From Kitasatospora sp. NBC_00240 (GTDB lineage Bacteria; Actinomycetota; Actinomycetes; Streptomycetales; Streptomycetaceae), in assembly GCF_026342405.1 (NCBI RefSeq), contig NZ_JAPEMU010000002.1, positions 124,001 through 188,000 on the forward strand: DNA of 64,000 nucleotides, written 5' to 3'. The stretch's first letter is position 1. Each line of letters begins with the position of its first letter. The notes below the pieces were generated by a model. That model saw only the letters and a program-made list of their open reading frames with translations. It made no database searches and was not told the origin of the DNA. A program made the translations under genes and the position numbers. Shown piece by piece: positions 52,886-62,469 of this stretch.

Positions 52886-53914
52886 TTAGTCGTCATACTC
52901 ACCCACGACGTTGGCGAGCGCGTCCTTAGTGCCGATGCCGCCGTTGGGAGCCAGGTCGGCCTCGACTGTGACTTCCGGAACGTCCTGTCCGCGTGCCTTC
53001 CCGAGCCCGACCTCAGCGGCTTTCGCGCCTGCGGTCTTCTCCGGGAGGTAGTAGGTAGCGAACCAGCGGCCTTCGCGAACGGCTGTGACCGCTTGTCGAG
53101 AGCCCCCGTTGGCGACGAGGAGTACGCCCTTGTCGTGGAGGACGCCCTCGGCGCCCGCAATGGCCTGCGAGGAGCCGATGACGACATCGACGCTGGGGTC
53201 GGACTGGAGCACGTCTTGCATGGCCTTGCGGCCGCTCTCCTGGGTGTAGCCACCCTCAAGCCGTGCGACCAGCTTCACGCCCTGCGCTTTCGAGAGGACG
53301 TCGACTGCGGCCTGAGTGCGTGCGTTGTCCAGCGGCAGCGTCCTGAGCCCCTCGAGGTAGGCCACCTCGCAGGGGTTGGCCTTCTTGCTCTCGCAGGCCT
53401 TCAGCGCGAGTTCGCCAAGCTTGCGGCCGTTGTCCACCGGCACGTCCAGCACTGTGATCGTGCCTGGGACCTGCGGCGTGGCGGTGTCGTAGCGGGTGCC
53501 TACCGGTGTGAACTCGGCGACCACCGTGATGCCGGCCGCGATTGCCTGCTTGACCGCGGGTATTACTGCCGCACCATTGTTGGCCTGCACGATGAACACA
53601 TCGAAGCGTTTGGACGTCACCGCGTCCTGGATCTGCCTGACCTGGGTCTGGGCATCGAAGTTGGGGTCGAAGAACTCGGCGTCGGCGTCGTTGGCCCCGG
53701 CGTACTCCTGGATGCCGGCCCAGGTCGCCGAGGCGAAGGAGTTGGCGCGGGCGAATCCGAAGAAGGCAATGTGCTTGTGCCCTCCCGCGCTGGCCTCGGC
53801 CGATGATTGGGAGGTCGCGGTACCCGCGTCGTGTGCGGCACACGAGGTGCCCAGGAGCAGCCCACCGGCCGCCGCAGCAGACACAAGGGCCAGCCTCACT
53901 CTGTTGATCTTCAC
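52886..53914 (-). CDS. CUT2-class periplasmic-binding lipoprotein
   Basis: About 342 residues. It has a lipoprotein signal (LALVSAAAAGGLLLGTSC, lipobox LGTSC), a short Ala/Ser linker, then an RbsB-like fold: IAFFGFARANSFASATWAGI, FDVFIVQANNGAAVIPAVKQ, VPVDNGRKLGELALKACESK, PSVDVVIGSSQAIAGAEGVL. The start is GTG 53914 directly before the charged n-region; ATG 53944 is an alternative. It precedes the fused ABC gene. The nearby hydantoinase genes suggest a nitrogen heterocycle, nucleobase or related compound, not a sugar, but this is inferred from context. Confidence 0.9.
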   Translation of the reverse strand: MKINRVRLALVSAAAAGGLLLGTSCAAHDAGTATSQSSAEASAGGHKHIAFFGFARANSFASATWAGIQEYAGANDADAEFFDPNFDAQTQVRQIQDAVTSKRFDVFIVQANNGAAVIPAVKQAIAAGITVVAEFTPVGTRYDTATPQVPGTITVLDVPVDNGRKLGELALKACESKKANPCEVAYLEGLRTLPLDNARTQAAVDVLSKAQGVKLVARLEGGYTQESGRKAMQDVLQSDPSVDVVIGSSQAIAGAEGVLHDKGVLLVANGGSRQAVTAVREGRWFATYYLPEKTAGAKAAEVGLGKARGQDVPEVTVEADLAPNGGIGTKDALANVVGEYDD

Positions 53915-53990
53915 GTTCGCGTTCCATTCCGCTAGTGCACCCATGTGCCTTCGCTGGCCGCCGCCACGACCGTCTCGGAGCAAAGGTGAC

Positions 53991-54067
53991 GGCCGGTCGC
54001 CGGTGGTGCTGCGACATGGCACAAACGTTAGGAACAGGCTCTGTCGCCTCCTGGGCACACCGCCCAG
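53991..54067 (-). promoter_or_regulatory. Conserved upstream block with palindromic operator, copy 2
   Basis: A 77-nt block, 77 bases before the binding-protein start, matching 48278-48356. Read on the minus strand it opens with CTGGGCG-GTG-TGCCCAG (54051-54067; six of seven arm bases pair) and includes GAGCCTGTTCCTAACGTTTG. It is probably the promoter/operator of the transporter unit. Confidence 0.6.
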
Positions 54068-54435
54068 CTAGGGAAGCCGGAACTGTGCGACGGGCCACGG
54101 CTTCCCGCCTGCGGCCGCCGTATCAGGCTGAGCCACTTGGCCTACAGCAGCGGATCACGTCAGTCTACCGGCCCACTCAAGATTCGGACGGCATCGCAGG
54201 CCGGTGGGTGAGCCCACGGGCAACGGCGGGAGCAGACGCGCAGGGAAGGATTCTGGGACATGGAAACGCCGTTCACGCGAGAGCTAACCATCGTCAACAG
54301 GCGATGGTTCCGTCGTCATTGTGGACGGAACCATTCGAGCAGCTCGCCGGACAGGCCGTCGCCAGCAGCGACATTGGTGATGGTGAGGCCATCACGTGGT
54401 CGCACGGTCGCACCGCTTCCCTGCGCCCCTCGTCA
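54068..54435. other. Spacer between hyuB-like gene and transporter promoter
   Basis: About 370 bases after the stop of the hydantoinase B gene with no supported gene. A small CGATGGTTCCG-type repeat occurs at 54290-54335 (ACCATCGTCAACAGGCGATGGT), possibly a terminator for the hyu unit. Confidence 0.35.
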
Positions 54436-56157
54436 TCAGGCAGGTGCACCGGCGGCGCGCAGCGCTTCAGTTTCCTGCAGGTCGACCTCGAAAGTCGCCG
54501 GGTCGACGACGACGCCGTACTCGCGGCGCGATGCCTGCACAGATACGAAGCCGTTCCTGACGTCGCGGGCCACGCGCTCCGGCTCACGGTCGAACGGGTT
54601 GCCGTAGCCTCCGCCACCACCGGTGTTGTTGACCAGCACGTCCCCGGGCTCGAGGTGGTTGTAACTGCAGCCTTGGACGACCTCACGGTCCGTTCCTGGG
54701 TTGACGATCACGTGGTTGTTGCCGCCGACCCGTCCACCACCGATGGACCACGGGTTGGTCTTGGTCTTGTAGACGATGCAGATTCCCTTCGACTCGGCCA
54801 AAAAGCGGTAGCTCCTGCCCACCCCGACGCCACCACGGTGGCGGCCGGCTCCGCCGCTGTCCGGACGGTAGCCGTAGAACTCGATGAGCATCGGAGATTT
54901 CGTCTCGAGCACCTCGACCGGGTTGTTCCGGCACCCCGGCTCTGTTAAATGCATAATCCCGTCTTCGCCGTCACCTCCGGCGTGCGCACCGAACCCGACC
55001 GCCTCGTTGGTGGCTTCCACCCAGGGCTCACCGTTCCGGGGGTTGACCCCGAGTCCCATCATCGAGCAGACGTCGCCACCAGAACACGCCGGCACGAGGT
55101 CGGGCATGCCCTGCGCCAGTGCCTTAAGGATGACCTCACTGGCCAGGATTCCCGTCCACATGGTGAACGTGGGCTGCGGCGGTACGGCGTGCATCACCGA
55201 CCCCTTCTCCGTCACGACTCGCAGCGCCCGGAAGTTCCCAGCCACAACGGGCGTGTCCGGCGTCGTCAGCGACTTGAAGATGAGACAGCAGAGAGCCTCG
55301 GTGAGCCCGCGGGGGACGTTGATCGGGCCCCGGACCCGCCGGTCGCTACCGCTCCAGTCGATCACCATCTCGTCATCGCTTATCGTGACTGTGACGTTCA
55401 GTTTGATCATCCGCTCCAGGTCGACCCCGTCGTGGTCCACGAAGTCGTACGCAGTCCAGGTGCCGTTGGGCAGCCTTTCAAGAGCCAGGCGGGCCAGCCG
55501 CTCACCGTGATCGTTGATCGCGTTCATCGCGTTCAGCAGCGTGTCGGCGCCGTACTTGTCGGCGATCTCCTGGGTGCGGCGTACCCCGGTGACGCAAGCC
55601 GAGACCTGCGCCTGGATGTCACCGATTGTCCGCTCCGGCAGGCGACTGTTGAACCGGATGATGTTGAAGACGTCACTGTTGGGGACACCTCGCCGATACA
55701 GCTTGCTCGCAGGGAGGACCAGCCCCTCCTGGTACACGTCCGTGGAGTCGAGGACATAGCCGGGGTCCTTCTGATTCAGATCCAGGACATGAACCCGGCA
55801 GGACGTAAAACCGATCAACCGATCGTCGTGGTGGATGGGGGCGAAGACCAGCGGGTCGAGCGTGTGCGCCGACGCCCAGTAGGGGTAGTTCAGGACGAAA
55901 ACGTCGCCCGGATTCATCGCGTCGGCGCCAAGGAACTCGACCGCCTTCTTGATGCCGTAGTCGCTCGCACGAGTGAAGACCGCGATGCCCGGAGCGTCCG
56001 CAACCACGTCACCGTTCGGGTCGTGGATGCCGATGCCGTAGTCGTGAATCTCGTAGACAACGGTGTTGTACGCCGTCCGGCACAGGTTCCGTGCCATCTC
56101 GTCCGCAGCGGCCAGCAGGCCGTGCCGGATGATCTCGGTGGTGATCGTGCCGCTCAT
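54436..56157 (-). CDS. Hydantoinase B/oxoprolinase family protein
   Basis: A 573-residue HyuB-class subunit. Signature segments are ITTEIIRHGLLAAADEMARN, NPGDVFVLNYPYWASAHTLD, GFTSCRVHVLD, IDWSGSDRRVRGPINVPRGL and the terminal GGGGGYGNPFDREPERVARD. It forms ATP-dependent amidohydrolase or carboxylase complexes with HyuA. Known relatives act on N-methylhydantoin, 5-oxoproline, acetophenone or acetone. Its ATG overlaps the hyuA-like stop by four bases (ATGA), so the two subunits are coupled and made in equal amounts. The substrate is not determined by sequence. Confidence 0.93.
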   Translation of the reverse strand: MSGTITTEIIRHGLLAAADEMARNLCRTAYNTVVYEIHDYGIGIHDPNGDVVADAPGIAVFTRASDYGIKKAVEFLGADAMNPGDVFVLNYPYWASAHTLDPLVFAPIHHDDRLIGFTSCRVHVLDLNQKDPGYVLDSTDVYQEGLVLPASKLYRRGVPNSDVFNIIRFNSRLPERTIGDIQAQVSACVTGVRRTQEIADKYGADTLLNAMNAINDHGERLARLALERLPNGTWTAYDFVDHDGVDLERMIKLNVTVTISDDEMVIDWSGSDRRVRGPINVPRGLTEALCCLIFKSLTTPDTPVVAGNFRALRVVTEKGSVMHAVPPQPTFTMWTGILASEVILKALAQGMPDLVPACSGGDVCSMMGLGVNPRNGEPWVEATNEAVGFGAHAGGDGEDGIMHLTEPGCRNNPVEVLETKSPMLIEFYGYRPDSGGAGRHRGGVGVGRSYRFLAESKGICIVYKTKTNPWSIGGGRVGGNNHVIVNPGTDREVVQGCSYNHLEPGDVLVNNTGGGGGYGNPFDREPERVARDVRNGFVSVQASRREYGVVVDPATFEVDLQETEALRAAGAPA

Positions 56158-58208
56158 CGCTGGCCCTTCGCGGCGTGATGGCTGAGGCTGATGACCATTT
56201 CGCCCAGGGGGCCGACCTCGAGCCGGTCGCCGTCGTGGATCACTGTGGTTGCGGTGTGCTCGGTAATTACGGCGGGACCCGTGATCGCGTCGCCGGCGAG
56301 GAGGGTCTCGCGAACGTACAGGTCGTACTCGACCGCTGGCCGGTCCTCACTGAGGTAGACCGACCGTGTTCCGATGGCCTGTATGAGGCCGTCGGTCCGC
56401 CGCTCGATCAGCGGCAGCACGGGCTTGTCGACGTGGCCCAGGGCCCGGACCCGCAGCGTCGTAATCTCGACCGGGTCGTCCATGACGTGCCCGTACTGCC
56501 GCTCGTGCAACTCCGTGAAGGCTGCCTCGATGGCGGCCACTGTTTTCGCCCCGGTCGGGTGGGGCACCGTCACGGCGTGTTCCTGCCCGGCATAGCGGAC
56601 GTCGAGCATGCGCACTATCGTGCGCCGGTCTGCCCCGAAGCCCTCTTGCTCAAGCAACGCGGAGGCCTTCTCCTCCATCGGGCGGTAGGCGGCCTCGACG
56701 TGCTTGGGCTGCAGGGACGCCAGCGGCATGAGATTGGTGCGCGAGAAGTCGTGCTGGATGTCGGCCATCAACATGCCGAAGGCGGAGAACGCACCCTGGC
56801 CCGGCGGCACAATCACCGTGGGGATGCCCAGTTCTTGCGCCACCTCGACGGCTACAAGGCCGCCGCCGCCGCCCGATGAGAGAAGGGCAAAGTCCCTGGG
56901 GTCACGTCCCAGGTCGACCGTGATGGCCCGGACGGCGCCCATGATCTTCATGGTCGAGATTTGCACGATGCCGCGTGCCAGCGCTCTCGCCGACAGGCCC
57001 AGCCGCTTGGCAACCGGTTGGAGGGCCTCCTCGGCCACGGCCGCGTCCAGAGTGAGCTTGCCACCGAGCCGCGAGTCCGACCCGAGGTAGCCCAGCGTCA
57101 GCGCGGCATCCGTGAACGTGGGCACGGTCCCGCCGCGACCGTACGACGCCGGCCCCGGGGACGCGCCCGCGCTCTGCGGACCGACCTGCAGGGCACCGGC
57201 CTCGTCGAGCCAGGCGACCGAGCCGCCGCCCATGCCGATGCTATGGATGTACAGGGAGGGAGTGTTGATGGGCATCTCCTCGAACTCCGCACCCTGCTGC
57301 AGCACCGGCTCGGAGTCGATGATCAACGAGGCGTCCAGGCTGGTGCCGCCCATGTCGATCGTGATCATGTTTGGCTGGTCGATCAGACGGGAGAGCGCCG
57401 CGGCACCGATAACCCCACCCGCAGGACCGGACAGGATCAGGTTTACCGGCTGTTCACGGGCCGATCGTGCCGTCATCGCACCACCACCGGACCTGGTCAT
57501 CAGGAAGCGACCCTCGAAGCCTCCGGCAGCCAGCTCTTTCTCGAGGATCTCAAGGTACGTGCGAACGATGGGCTTGATGTACGCGTCCAGCACGGCGGTG
57601 CTGGTGCGCTCGTACTCCCGGTACTCGCGGGACAGCTCGTGCGACAAGGTGACCGCGACGTCGGGTGCGACTTCCGCCAGCACCTCACGCATGCGGAGCT
57701 CGTGCTGAGGATTGGCGTAGGCGTGGAGGAAGCTCACCGCCACCGACTCGTAGCCGCGCTCCGCTATCCGCTGGGCAGTCGTGCGCGCGTCTTGGACGTC
57801 AAATGGCGTGTGCACTGAGCCGTCGGCAAGGCTGCGCTCTGTCACCTCGAAAGTGTCATAGCGCTCAAGCAAAGGGATCGGCTTGCGGTAGGTGATGTCG
57901 TAGTTGACGCGGCGGTCCGTGCGACCGAGGAGGTAGACGTCGCGGAAGCCACGGGTGGAGATCACGGCCGTGCGCGCGCCGTTGCGGGTCAGCAGCGCAT
58001 TCAGTCCCAGCGTCGTCCCGTGGCTGAAGGTGGCCACCTCGTCCATCGCAGCGCCGGCCTGCTCGAAGGCGTTGAGAACGCCACGCGTGGGGAAGTCGGG
58101 AGTGGTTGCGACCTTGTCGAAGATCAAAGCGCCGGTCTCGGGAATCAGTCCGACGACATCGGTGAATGTCCCACCCACGTCGATCGCAACTCGGCATGTC
58201 CTGGTCAA
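56154..58208 (-). CDS. Hydantoinase A/oxoprolinase family protein
   Basis: A 684-residue HyuA-class ATPase of the actin-like fold. Phosphate-binding VAIDVGGTFTDVVGL is at the very N-terminus, followed by FSHGTTLGLNALLTRNG, the second phosphate motif MITIDMGGTSLDASL, and LLSSGGGGGLVAVEVAQELG. I place the start at TTG 58208, because AAAGGA lies seven bases upstream and the family's N-terminus begins at this point. Longer in-frame versions exist but lack a ribosome-binding site. It is the first gene of the minus-strand hyu unit and diverges from the HyuA-like/DUF917/PucR genes. Confidence 0.92.
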   Translation of the reverse strand: MTRTCRVAIDVGGTFTDVVGLIPETGALIFDKVATTPDFPTRGVLNAFEQAGAAMDEVATFSHGTTLGLNALLTRNGARTAVISTRGFRDVYLLGRTDRRVNYDITYRKPIPLLERYDTFEVTERSLADGSVHTPFDVQDARTTAQRIAERGYESVAVSFLHAYANPQHELRMREVLAEVAPDVAVTLSHELSREYREYERTSTAVLDAYIKPIVRTYLEILEKELAAGGFEGRFLMTRSGGGAMTARSAREQPVNLILSGPAGGVIGAAALSRLIDQPNMITIDMGGTSLDASLIIDSEPVLQQGAEFEEMPINTPSLYIHSIGMGGGSVAWLDEAGALQVGPQSAGASPGPASYGRGGTVPTFTDAALTLGYLGSDSRLGGKLTLDAAVAEEALQPVAKRLGLSARALARGIVQISTMKIMGAVRAITVDLGRDPRDFALLSSGGGGGLVAVEVAQELGIPTVIVPPGQGAFSAFGMLMADIQHDFSRTNLMPLASLQPKHVEAAYRPMEEKASALLEQEGFGADRRTIVRMLDVRYAGQEHAVTVPHPTGAKTVAAIEAAFTELHERQYGHVMDDPVEITTLRVRALGHVDKPVLPLIERRTDGLIQAIGTRSVYLSEDRPAVEYDLYVRETLLAGDAITGPAVITEHTATTVIHDGDRLEVGPLGEMVISLSHHAAKGQR

Positions 58209-58392
58209 TGGAACGTCCTTTGATACGCGGCACAGCTTCGGGAGCGGCCGTAGCACGATCGGGCAGTACGGGGCTCAGGATGAAGTCTGTCGTTGACGGC
58301 CCGGACGGGCCGTGCGTTGAGCACCTGCCTGAGGCGGGATTCCGTGCGGTTCGCACACAGCAGCACTCTGCTAACGCGCGGTCGCGCCAGCA
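58209..58392. promoter_or_regulatory. Divergent promoter region of the hyu locus
   Basis: 184 bases between the two hyu transcription units. Both promoters must lie here or just inside the genes. PucR-type regulators usually bind such divergent spacers. I see no strong palindrome. Confidence 0.45.
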
Positions 58393-59835
58393 GTGGCCCA
58401 TGATTGGGAGGTGGTGAGCAGAATAGGCATCTGGGTCGGCGAACGTTGCGTGAGCGCTGTCTGCGTGCCCATGGCAGCTTCGCGGCCGGGGGTGACCCGC
58501 GCGATCTCGTCTACGGCCGGCAGGGCCCATAGGGGCCCATTGGCCGCAGAAGCAGCCGCGATATCACAGGTCCTCAGCGAGGTCGTCGCGGAAAATGCTC
58601 AGATCGCCGATCTGGTCATCGATCTCGGCGGACTGCTCGCCGCCTCTCTCAGGGAAAGGTCAGCCCTCCCTGTCGGGCGAGTCACCAGCCTTCGGATTTC
58701 ACCAAGCCGAACGTCGATCCGGCAACCGCTGGCGAGCTGGCCTGACCACCTCGTCGCCCGGGTCGACGGAGGAAGCGTGCACATGGTCGGCGGAACGGAC
58801 ATGAACGGCGACCGTCCGGTCCCGATCGACTACGGTCTCGTCGATGAGGTGGTACGCCAGGCGGACGCTGCGCAGTCCGACAGCTTCGCAGTGGTCGCGG
58901 TCGGCGCCCTCATGGACGAGGAGATCGAGTTGCTGGTCGCCGACCACCTGGTGCGGCGCAGCGGCCGACCCGTCGTCCTGTCCCACCAGATAGGCGGCCT
59001 GCGCTTCATCGAGCGTGAGGCGTCGACGATCCTCAACGCGGCACTGCTTGCGCCGAGCAGCGTGTTGTTTGACCGGTTGCAGCAGGTTGTCCACGACGTT
59101 GCGCCTCGGTCGCGCCAGTCGTTCTTTCTCGCCGACGGCTCGCGTCTCGGGAGGGAGGAGACTCGCGCCTTTCCGATCCGCGCGCTCGGCACCCGCGCGG
59201 CCTCACTCGCGCAGGGCGCAGCGGCTTTCTGCGGCGTGGGTGATGCCATCGTCTTGGTATGGACACCCCAGCAGACGGAGTTGATGACGATCGAGCAGGG
59301 GTGTCTGCGAACCGAGCCGCTGCGCCAGCTCCCTGCCTTGCTGCCGGGGGTCCATCTGAGCCAACGTTTTGCTTCACGGGTGACCCTGTCACAAGACGTG
59401 CTCAGTGAGGCCATTGTTCCGGACCTCGTGCGTGCGGACCTGGCGCTTGTCCTGGTGCCGGCCATGTTCGACTGGGAGCCCACGTCGTGGCACGAGGAGG
59501 TGAGTTCCGCCTTCGAGGAGTTCGCCGCAGAGCTTGCGCAACGCTTTCCTGTCCTTCATGTGGTCAGGGAGGTCTCAGGGGAGCTGGCGGCTCTCGGTGC
59601 TGCAGCGGCACATCCACAGAGCGAAGTGGTTAAGCTCGCCGTCGTCGAAGGGGCCGAGGGCCGCGACAGTGCCCGCCAGCGCACTAGGACGATGGCGCAG
59701 AGTCGGGTGCTGGCCACGGACGCCCGTGTGAGGCCCCGCACCGTGACCGACACCGTAGCGCCTCTCTCCTTTCTGGAGTCGGGGCCCGTGCTCATGCGCG
59801 TGCACGTCGACGGCACGGATGAAGAAGCACCATGA
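58393..59835 (+). CDS. Second hydantoinase/oxoprolinase A-like protein
   Basis: About 480 residues. The N-terminus RIGIWVGERCVSAVCVP imitates the first strands of the HyuA actin-like fold, but the D-x-G-G-T phosphate motif is replaced by WVGERC. Middle segments VDGGSVHMVGGTDMNGDRPV, FAVVAVGALMDEEIELLVAD, SHQIGGLRFIEREASTILNA and FFLADGSRLGREETRAFPIR follow the layout of HyuA N-terminal halves. It probably belongs to the HyuA-like proteins paired with DUF917, with altered or lost ATP binding. It overlaps the DUF917 gene by four bases. The start is uncertain: GTG 58393, 58411 or 58414. Confidence 0.7.
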   Translation: MAHDWEVVSRIGIWVGERCVSAVCVPMAASRPGVTRAISSTAGRAHRGPLAAEAAAISQVLSEVVAENAQIADLVIDLGGLLAASLRERSALPVGRVTSLRISPSRTSIRQPLASWPDHLVARVDGGSVHMVGGTDMNGDRPVPIDYGLVDEVVRQADAAQSDSFAVVAVGALMDEEIELLVADHLVRRSGRPVVLSHQIGGLRFIEREASTILNAALLAPSSVLFDRLQQVVHDVAPRSRQSFFLADGSRLGREETRAFPIRALGTRAASLAQGAAAFCGVGDAIVLVWTPQQTELMTIEQGCLRTEPLRQLPALLPGVHLSQRFASRVTLSQDVLSEAIVPDLVRADLALVLVPAMFDWEPTSWHEEVSSAFEEFAAELAQRFPVLHVVREVSGELAALGAAAAHPQSEVVKLAVVEGAEGRDSARQRTRTMAQSRVLATDARVRPRTVTDTVAPLSFLESGPVLMRVHVDGTDEEAP

Positions 59836-60923
59836 CTAGATGGCTGACCGCTGACGACTTCGACGACCTGCTCGCCGGAAGTCAGCTCGGTGTCTTCTCT
59901 GCCGCCAACACGTTTCCCGGTTCGATTTCGACGTGGGTCCGCGAGCTGATGCAGGAGCGCGGCCGGCTCTCCCTCGTAGGGGTAGAAGAGGCCCACACCG
60001 TCTTCGACGAGGACGCGGACGCAGTCACGGTCGGGGGTGTGGGCTCGCTGCCCGCGAATCTGGAGATACCATTCCGGGGCGACGAGCCGCGCATTGTGGT
60101 CGAGAGGATGACGCGAATCTACGGTCGCCCCTTTGTGGCCATTGCCGCATTGAACTCGGCCGGTCCGAACGCGCTGCTGGCGGTTGCGGCAGCGTGCAAG
60201 CTTGGTCTGCCATTGTTGGACTGCGACGGTCAGGGAAGAGTGCTGCCGCTAATCGACCAGACCACCTACGCACTCGGCGGTCTCTCGCCCAGTCCCCTGG
60301 TCGGTGTGGGACCGTGGGGCGATCTTGTCACCATCGAGTCACCGCGCGGTCGTGTCGAGACGCTCACGCGTGCTGCAGTTACCGCTGCGGGTGGCTGGCT
60401 GTTCTGCGCCCTCTACCCCGCACCGGTCAGGGACCTCACCCGCACTGGTATAGCGAACGCCATCTCGCGCTGTGTCGAGATCGGCGCCACGTTGCGCGGT
60501 GGGTCCACCGGCCCACGAGGACAACTGGCCCGGCGGCTCGGGGGCCGTCTCATAGGCCGCGGCCGGGTGCTCCAGATCGAACAGCACAGTGACGGTGGGG
60601 GCAGGACCCACCAGCCGGCCCAGCCCATCGGCATCCTGATCGAGGACAGTGGCCCCACGAAGTCATGGATCCGGCTGGAGGTACGCAACGAAGTGGTTCT
60701 TGCCACGATTGACGGCCGCATCATCGCATCCACCCCAGACACAATCTGCATGCTCGACCCGATCCGCCGCCGCACCGTCGACCTGATCGACCTCCAGCTG
60801 GGGGACGTCATCGATGTGCTGTTCCTTCCGGCCGATCCTGCTTGGCACACGCCGGAGGGACGCAAACTGGCAGGTCCGGAAGCCTTCGGCCTGCCCCTCG
60901 GATCGCTCAAACCGGTACTGTGA
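59832..60923 (+). CDS. DUF917 family protein
   Basis: A 363-residue protein matching the DUF917 layout: WLTADDFDDLLAGSQLG, then SLVGVEEA, LNSAGPNALLAVAAACKLGL, PLLDCDGQGRVLPLIDQTTY and the C-terminal beta part (GRVLQIEQHSDGGG, DTICMLDPIRRRTVDLIDLQ). DUF917 genes are usually beside hydantoinase genes and act as their accessory or second half. It overlaps the upstream HyuA-like gene (ATGA) and is followed seven bases later by the PucR gene. Confidence 0.88.
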   Translation: MTRWLTADDFDDLLAGSQLGVFSAANTFPGSISTWVRELMQERGRLSLVGVEEAHTVFDEDADAVTVGGVGSLPANLEIPFRGDEPRIVVERMTRIYGRPFVAIAALNSAGPNALLAVAAACKLGLPLLDCDGQGRVLPLIDQTTYALGGLSPSPLVGVGPWGDLVTIESPRGRVETLTRAAVTAAGGWLFCALYPAPVRDLTRTGIANAISRCVEIGATLRGGSTGPRGQLARRLGGRLIGRGRVLQIEQHSDGGGRTHQPAQPIGILIEDSGPTKSWIRLEVRNEVVLATIDGRIIASTPDTICMLDPIRRRTVDLIDLQLGDVIDVLFLPADPAWHTPEGRKLAGPEAFGLPLGSLKPVL

Positions 60924-60930
60924 GTGAACG

Positions 60931-62469
60931 ATGATATCCGCAGCAAGTGTGATTACCTGGGGTGAGCTGCTGCGCTCCGACGCGATGCGAAACACCCGGA
61001 TACCGGTGGCCTCAGCGCTCGAGCGGGAGGTCCGGTCGGTGCAGCTCATCTCGGATCTGGAGGAGATCCACAGCTCCCGCCCAGGCACCGTGGTAGTGCT
61101 CCAGCTCCCCGTCGCACGCGCGCCGTGGGCGGTCGAGATCGCGGTCAGGTACGCCTGGGAACGCGGCGTTCGCTGTGTCATCGCACAGCTGGACGAGACT
61201 GCAGCACAGCCCGTCACAAGACTGGCAGAGCGTCTGGAGATGCCGGTGGGCTTCCACGACGGCGACCTCCCTGCCCTCGCCCTGCAGCTGTCCGCCCTCG
61301 TCACCCACCCCGAGGCGCTACGAGCTCGATTGGTGGCACGGTGCGCCACCCGGCTAGCGGAGCAGCGCACAGTGGCCGCGGGCCTCAACGTCTTGAACCA
61401 GGAGTTGCCGGGTGTGCAAGTGGGGCTTCACGGCCCACAGGGCGTGCTGATCGCGGGCCATCAGACCGGAGGGGCGGACGAAGCGCGCGTGATCAGGGTC
61501 CCTCTGGCGGTCTTGGACTTCCAGTCCGGTCGTGAGCTCGTCGCTGTGCTCACGTGGAGTTCGGCGACGTGGCGCGAGACGGTGACTCGGGTGCTCGAGA
61601 TCGCGCGGACACATGTGATCGCCTACGAGGCGGCGACGCGTGTGTCATTGGCGACCCAGAACCAGCGCGAGCGCTGGGCACTCGACCGCCTCCTGGCCAG
61701 GCCGACCTCGCGTGAACCGGCCAGTGAGCTTGGTTGGGTGACCAGTGGCAGGCTCATCGGTGCGGTCTTGCTGCCCGTCGACCCCGGCCTGGCCGGAAGC
61801 GAGCAGCTGGGTCTGTCCCTGCGGTCATCATGGACGAGCCGTAAGTCTGACCTGGTCCCGGTGCCCTACGGCGAGGGCTGGGCCTTGTGGGAGACGTGGG
61901 ACCTTCCCGACGATCTCCAAGAGCAGGAGGACGACGACCTGCTCCGCCAGCAACGAGCGACGGTAACCCAGCAACTGGTCAAACGGCTGATGCGCCAGCT
62001 GGGCCACCTGCATCTCGGAGTCGCCTTTTGTACCGGAGTCGGTGAGCCCGTCGACGGGGAAGAGAGCCTCGGCACGACGCTCGGACAGGCCATGCTCGCG
62101 GCCAGGGCCGTCCGGACATCTGGTCGAGTCGGCGTCATCCCGTTCTCCTCGCTCGGGGCCCGCGTCCTCTTGACGGCTGGATCAGGCCCGAACCTCCGCA
62201 GGATCGCACGGGACACCCTCGCAGAACTCATTGAGCGTGAGGAAGGTGATCAGTTGGTCGCCACGCTGGCCGCCTACCTCGACTGCGGGGGATCGACGAG
62301 CCGTGCGGCAGATCGCCTCGGCGTCCACCGCAATACCGTGACCGCGCGGATGGAGCGGATTCGCCGCACCAACCTCCCTGTCGATGACCCGGACCGACTC
62401 TTGGGGCTGCATGTTGCCTGCTACCTAGCTGAACTAGGGTCCGTTTCAGACGTCGATCAAGCTCTGTGA
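60931..62469 (+). CDS. PucR-family transcriptional regulator
   Basis: A 512-residue regulator. The N-terminal PucR domain (about 1-120) is followed by a variable middle and a C-terminal PucR HTH (LVATLAAYLDCGGSTSRAAD, RLGVHRNTVTARMERIRRTN). PucR regulates purine catabolism in Bacillus, and relatives control nitrogen-heterocycle and amino-acid use. The gene is the third in a tightly packed operon with the HyuA-like and DUF917 genes, and is likely the local activator of both hyu units and perhaps the transporter. Confidence 0.92.
   Translation: MISAASVITWGELLRSDAMRNTRIPVASALEREVRSVQLISDLEEIHSSRPGTVVVLQLPVARAPWAVEIAVRYAWERGVRCVIAQLDETAAQPVTRLAERLEMPVGFHDGDLPALALQLSALVTHPEALRARLVARCATRLAEQRTVAAGLNVLNQELPGVQVGLHGPQGVLIAGHQTGGADEARVIRVPLAVLDFQSGRELVAVLTWSSATWRETVTRVLEIARTHVIAYEAATRVSLATQNQRERWALDRLLARPTSREPASELGWVTSGRLIGAVLLPVDPGLAGSEQLGLSLRSSWTSRKSDLVPVPYGEGWALWETWDLPDDLQEQEDDDLLRQQRATVTQQLVKRLMRQLGHLHLGVAFCTGVGEPVDGEESLGTTLGQAMLAARAVRTSGRVGVIPFSSLGARVLLTAGSGPNLRRIARDTLAELIEREEGDQLVATLAAYLDCGGSTSRAADRLGVHRNTVTARMERIRRTNLPVDDPDRLLGLHVACYLAELGSVSDVDQAL

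Noticed and set aside
52855..53259. N-terminal extension of the fused ABC protein into the binding-protein gene
   Set aside because: The extension overlaps a well supported gene in another frame and lacks homology; GTG 52854 has a good Shine-Dalgarno.
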